Below are positions 59,072-64,000 of a DNA stretch of 64,000 nt, one piece after another (the stretch's first letter is position 1; every line of letters begins with the position of its first letter). A program made the translations under genes and the position numbers. The notes under the pieces are model-generated. The model was not told the DNA's origin. It searched no databases and saw nothing but the letters and a program-made list of their open reading frames with translations. Origin of the DNA: Tillandsia leiboldiana (lineage: Eukaryota > Streptophyta > Magnoliopsida > Poales > Bromeliaceae); contig CM055068.1 in NCBI GenBank assembly GCA_029204045.2, forward strand, positions 29,649,587-29,713,586, read 5' to 3'.

Positions 59072-62000
59072 TGTCACGCCCCGGGGTCGAAACTGCGACC
59101 CGGGCCCGCCAACAGATCCGCCACCTATGCCAACCTGCATAGGCGAAGCGTCCTACCTGCAAGAAAAGTGCTACAACTAAACAGATATCAGAGCTATAAA
59201 TAACAAATCTGCTGTAACTAAAATCAATCACTGTACAACTGGAAATAAACAACACTGTCTGCCTCCCAAAATAATAATAATACAAATCCTCGAGTACAAG
59301 CTCTAAACCCAACCGGGAGGTAACTCCAATATATATACAACAGTGTACAGTCTCTCAATACAAAATATCCTCACTACAAGTCTCTCAAAAGAGGAAAAGA
59401 AACCACTAATCTACTGATGATCTCCTTAGAAGGGTGCCGCTACTCTCCAACGCCGGGTAGGGATCTAGCTCGCGACTCCCTCGCCACGATCAACAACCGC
59501 AGAGTCGGCCACACCTGCTAAGACTCTGCACAACCAAAGAGAGGAGAGAAAAAGGGGGGAAAAAAACCCCCAAAGGGTGTGAGAACTACTCCAAAAAGGG
59601 AGTTCTCAGTGGGTACCACCGCCAGACCCGACGGTCTGCCCACCAAGTCCTCAAGAGACAAAAACTAACCCAAGTCATAAGACTGAAACGGGTAAGCTGG
59701 AAACTCTCAACAGCTACCCTGCCCCTAACTAAAGGCTAAAAGGGGGAGAACCAAACAGTGGTATGCAACCACTAGCACATGAAGTGCACCACCGACCCAA
59801 TCGAACTGACTGCCACATCTGGTCCAGTCAAACCTGCGCCCACCTACAACCACCTCCCGATGACGGACAGGAATTACGTAGGGTGTCCAAACGGACAAGC
59901 TCGCTATCGAGGAGAGAAACATGCAGGCTATGGTCAAAATCCACGCTCTCTCTCAGAACGGATAGAATCAAGATGCTCAACCTCTCACACAGCGGTCAAA
60001 GTACTCGCAACAACACGGGACCACCGTCAACCAGACGGCTCTCAACAATACTAGCACTGATCTAAACTCAACTACCAGTCTGCACTCGGCCCCCAGGCAC
60101 GAGTGTAACAATAAAAGTATCTGACCGAAATAAACCCAATCAAATGAACCGGTATGACACCCGGTACTGCCTGCTCTGCTGTCGAACTCAGTAACTGATC
60201 GGCACACGGCTCGATCACAAGATATGTAACGGACCGGCACACGGCTCGGTCAAAATATAAGTAACAGACCGGCACACGGCTCGGTCAAGCCTACCTCCGG
60301 AGTGGCACTCGAGGGGAGCGACCCACACGAGTAAAGTACATCTCAGTAACAAGTATCTCTGTCAAGTGTCTCAATGTAGCAGGACTGGATCACGACTCTG
60401 ATCAAAGTGGGAAAGCTCAACCACTAAGGAAAGACCCGACCTCAATCGGATGCACTAAACGATAAGTGGGAAACTCCATCCACTAAAGAAACTGATACCC
60501 AATCAGGTGCATAGAGAAACACCCGGTCAACCGCCCAATATCCGCGGTTGCCGCAAAGCCCCACAACTAAACCAACCTGCCCAGACACGATGTCCCGACT
60601 ATACACTACCCAGACCCCCTGCTCGAACCCGAGCAACACGGACCACCTGACTAACAAGAAGGAGAAAAGAAAAGCATGGTTTCTCCTAAGTCAAGTTCCA
60701 ATAAGTAGTGCAGCAGTAAAAGATGGCCTAACTACATGACCATACAAGCATGCAATTGTCCTCAAGGAAATAAAAGGGGGCTAAAGCATAATAATAGTTC
60801 CTTTAGGAATAAACAACATGCCGGAATCCCAAAACTAGACCTGTCCACAATTCCGGGTTCATCAATAGAATGATCATAATAACTCCTCAGAGTACAAATC
60901 CGCACATAGCTACGAAATCCTGTCCCAAGCATAATCCATCACAAGAAAGGCTATGTGCTAACATGGCATGTTACATAATTTCATAGGGTAACATTATCCT
61001 AGGTAAGCTTACACTAGTCATCACATAGATGCCCAAGTCATGCAAGTCCTTAGCATACCTCATAAATACTATTCTTGCAATCATTTATACCGATATCATT
61101 AACAAGCTTACCTACTTACCAATATAAACTATGTACCCTACACATGCATGCATCAGTCATAGAGGGGTGACATCCCCACAAGTGGACTTATACTTGCCAC
61201 GGCATAAACATTGCCTTAAACAATTACTGATAATAAGCTTACCCACCTGAAGCGCTTAACCCAAGGCAAACCTGAAGTCGGTGAAGTGGGTAGACGCCCA
61301 CGGTCCAAAATCTGCCAACATAACACCCTCGGTACAAGTCGCGCAAGCCTCGGCCTCAAACAGCTGAAAACACCCCTGAGTACAACAATAAGGCTTAACA
61401 TTACACTTTTATTCCAAAATCAACCAAACATACACAATCTGAAAATCAGTCCCAAAGCCGTGCATATTTCACCTGCTGCAAGTGCCCAGAAAATCCAATA
61501 AAAATACCACCGTAATCCTCGCGTCGATACCTTCGAAACGAGTACCTGCACGTCCAATTCCGAGCTCCCTACACTGAGAAACAATTCCGACAAGGGAATC
61601 ACCCCGAATTGAACTACTCTCAAAAACTGTAGCAACAATTACTGTTCACAGATAAACTTCACCTTCGAGAAATATACAGAAAATTCCAAGAAAATTTGGG
61701 CATATTCCTCGTGATGTGTAGATGCAAATCGCCTCTTGAATCGCCCCAATCCGATGCCTGTGCGCGAAGATATCACCAAAACACTGCTCCGCTGTCCCAG
61801 AACTCCGCCCCAGAAAAGAGGTTACAAGATGATCCGAAAAACCCATGAAAAGCTCGGAATGGGAAAGGCTAGTAAACATGGGAAACATAGCCCTACCTGT
61901 CGTGAAGCCAACGGCGCAAGAATCACAGAAAAAGGTGCTCGGGGTAAGCCGGGGGAGTCCTCGCACCAAAACGCGACGAAGAAGACCACAAACGAACGAG

Positions 62001-63207
62001 CGTCGCGCCGCGCCGTAAAAATAGAAACCTTGATAAGCGTGCCACCAAAAATCCCAAAACTTTGTAGAAAGATGCAGCCAAACTAGGGGATCAACTTTGC
62101 TGAAGGCACCCCGGCGAGAAGAGGCTCGGAAATGGCGGAAAAGGGAGAAGAAGAGGGCTCGGATCGCCTTTTATAGGCTGCAGAAACAAATGAGAAAATA
62201 CCGGATAAGTCCCGATTTCCGGGCGCTGGGAGTTTTCGGGCGCGCACTGTAGCAGCCCTGAAATCCCCGCGCCCGAACACTGTAGCCGCCCGAAATCGTC
62301 CTGGGCCTCCACGTCGCCCGCCAAACAGGCGACAGCCGAACCCGCCGCACGCGTCGCGCCACGTGGCCACCCGCGGACGACGACACGTGGCACGCACCCC
62401 GGTCAACGCCCGCCTGCCGCGCCCACGTGCCCGCCTGACGCCGCCGCCTGCCACCCTGCCGCGCACAGTAGACCTACCAATAGGGGAATGCCACGTGTCA
62501 AGCCTCTGCCTAGTGAACCCGGTGCACGAAATCATGTGGACCGAACCAATACAAACCTGCCACGTGTCCAAGCCCGGTGCACCGTAAACCATGAGCCATC
62601 CCGAATACCGCGTAGACCAACCGCCGTGAACCCTCCTCTAGGATGATGCCACGTGTCCACCCCCCCCGGTGCACCATGCGCCCCGCACTCTCCGTAGACC
62701 GCGCCCCGCGGACCGGCCCACTCCTGAGCCGCCACGCGTCCAGCCCCCGGTGCACGCCTGCCGCGTGGACCGGGCGGCCCGCGCCTCCGTCCGCCGCGCT
62801 GCCTGCGGCCGCTCCGCCGCTGCCGCCGCCGCCGGAAACACTGTTCCGGCGTGAACAGTGTCCGGTGCTCAAAAATGACAAGTGGGTAGTCCATTTTAAC
62901 CGTTTTCGCGCGCTGAATCCGAATTTGATGTCCATTTCGCCAAATTCCAACTCCAAAATTTGCCGAAGGCATCCGGAAAGGTAATCCTTGGTCCAAACTT
63001 CGCGCTGAGTCCAAATTTAATATCCACTTCGCGCGAAACCACTTCTAACGATCCGACGGAGTCCAATGATCACCCACGTGATCCATTAAACACACTGAGC
63101 CCAACACTAATGTCCAATTGGGGCACAAATCCCACCAACACGCCACATAGGTCTCCGGGAGCTGTAGATGGTCCAGTAATCTCGACGTGGGGATCCAGGT
63201 CCTCACA
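59072..63207 (-). repeat. LTR E3 (outer 5' LTR, 4136 bp)
   Basis: Same length as E1. TATA at 62169-62175. It ends CTCACA at 63207 with no polypurine tract beyond, so it is the outer boundary. Confidence 0.9.
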
Positions 63208-63212
63208 CTATT
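63208..63212. repeat. Target-site duplication of element E, right copy
   Basis: CTATT, followed by CATCTGTGTTCAT, which continues the 65-bp repeat left of the element. Confidence 0.9.
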
Positions 63213-64000
63213 CATCTGTGTTCATTTAGATATGGTCATATATCCCCTATTTTGATAAATAAAAAATGACACCTTCCTCTAAGTTCATTTTAACATACAA
63301 ATATACCACCAAATTCTACACTAGCATGCTGACTATAATGCTTCTAAAATCAATGCAGAGGAAAAAGGGGAGAGGTCACCCATTTTCGGTAGAATCCCCC
63401 ACCTTGTGCTGTAACCAATTGCTTGTAGACACTTGCAATTGGTCTCCGCACGATTTTTCCTGTCTCCTCGAGCTGGCACGCAAAACGGTGCATGCGTTCC
63501 AAATCTACACGCAAAATGGTGCACATCATCAAAGACTGCACCCAAAACGATGCACGTCTTCCTTTGAGGTTGCATGCAAAACGGTGCACGCCTTTCGAGT
63601 CTTCACGCAAAATGATGCACAACATCAAAGTCTGCAAGCAAAACGATGCATGTTATCTAAATCTGCACGCAAAACGATGCACACACCTCGGGTTTGCACA
63701 CAAAACGGTGCACATCTCTCTTCAAGGTTGCACACCAAATGGTGCAAGTTCTTCAGGTTTGCACGCAAAAACGGTGCATATTCTCTTCAAGGTTGCGCGT
63801 GAAACGATGCACGATCTTCGAGCTTGCACGCCAAACGGTGCACATTCCTTGGGTTTGCACGCAAAACGGTGCACCCCGAAATGCCCGGCGATACCTCGCG
63901 CAGCAAAATGACAAAGTCAACGGCGTCCCTAACATGCACAACGACATGGGGTCAAATCCAAAACCCAAAGGGGTAAATCTCAAAACTACGCCGAAAACAC
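63213..64000 (-). repeat. LTR G fragment (related to solo LTR C), host of element E
   Basis: CTTGTAGACACTTGCAATTGG at 63423 matches solo LTR C near 21285, and both are followed by minisatellites with the same core word. The 65-bp repeat at 37085-37629 is probably its left part. It runs off the window. Confidence 0.6.
63476..63874. repeat. 31-34-bp minisatellite with TGCAC-N8-GTGCA core
   Basis: About 13 copies of a GCACGCAAAACGGTGCA-like core starting near 63476, 63508, 63538, 63572, 63602, 63633, 63664, 63695, 63729, 63760, 63793, 63825 and 63856. The same core builds the 80-bp minisatellite of LTR C. Confidence 0.85.

Larger units (their letters stand above)
37635..63207 (-). mobile_element. 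Element E: 25.6-kb three-LTR tandem Gypsy element, LARD-like
   Basis: LTR (37635-41770), internal (41771-45176), LTR (45177-55665, with a Copia insertion), internal (55666-59071), LTR (59072-63207). All LTRs start TGTGAGGACC and end GGGGCGTGACA on the minus strand. A single CTATT duplication brackets the whole, so it derives from one integration followed by tandem expansion. LTRs of 4136 bp and internal regions of 3406 bp are close to the sizes described for large retrotransposon derivatives. The internal copies differ at only a handful of positions by eye. Gag and pol are decayed, so mobility needed helper proteins. Confidence 0.9.

Noticed and set aside
63476..63874. CRISPR-like array of regularly spaced repeats
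   Set aside because: The spacers are short and similar to each other, the repeat core drifts, and the context is a plant LTR; it is a minisatellite.

Overview
This is plant nuclear DNA made almost entirely of nested LTR retrotransposons. No host gene was recognised, nor any tRNA, rRNA or CRISPR locus. The evidence for a flowering plant is: Gypsy and Copia gag proteins of plant type, primer-binding sites complementary to plant initiator tRNA-Met, and multi-kilobase LTRs that begin or end with the GGGGCGTGACA terminus common in plant Gypsy elements. The species cannot be named from the sequence. LAYOUT. (1) 1-14148, minus strand: family A, an LTR-gag-LTR-gag-LTR tandem of a gag-only Gypsy element; its left end lies outside the window and its middle LTR holds a 100-N gap. 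(2) 14149-17082 and 31649-32495, plus strand: a long LTR (D) cut in two by element B. (3) 17083-31648, minus strand: element B, complete, with 5-bp target duplication GCTAC, two LTRs of about 3.97 kb and decayed gag and pol. Its left LTR is itself split by a solo LTR (C, 19421-22989) with target duplication ACAAC. (4) 32496-34258, plus: an older D-type LTR piece. (5) 34259-36050, minus: another truncated LTR (F). (6) 36051-37634: AT-rich DNA ending in a tandem repeat of about 65 bp. (7) 37635-63207, minus: element E, a 25.6-kb three-LTR tandem bounded by one target duplication (CTATT), with decayed gag, reverse transcriptase and RNase H. Its middle LTR carries a young 6.35-kb Copia element (45819-52170, duplication CAGCT) that has an intact gag and no pol. 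(8) 63208-64000: the other half of the LTR that E entered, with a 31-bp minisatellite. HOW IT WORKS TOGETHER. None of the elements encodes a usable polymerase or integrase here, so all must have moved using enzymes supplied from elsewhere. Cis-acting parts are kept while proteins decay: primer site, polypurine tract, TATA box, GC-rich U3 and a 5' leader containing an identical 26-nt palindrome in A, B and E. That palindrome has the shape of a retroviral dimer-initiation hairpin and is the most interesting signal in the window. Other structured repeats are a GGGA...CCGT...ACGG...TCCC hairpin repeated through the long R-U5 regions, paired GATCCGGATC palindromes upstream of the Copia TATA box, clustered CACGTG boxes in U3, and minisatellites sharing a GCAC-N8-GTGC core. 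Relative ages judged by eye: Copia insertion youngest (LTRs differ at 2 sites), then the E array, then A and B (about 1 to 1.5 percent LTR divergence in the parts compared). Consensus quality looks poor between roughly 5050 and 7700.
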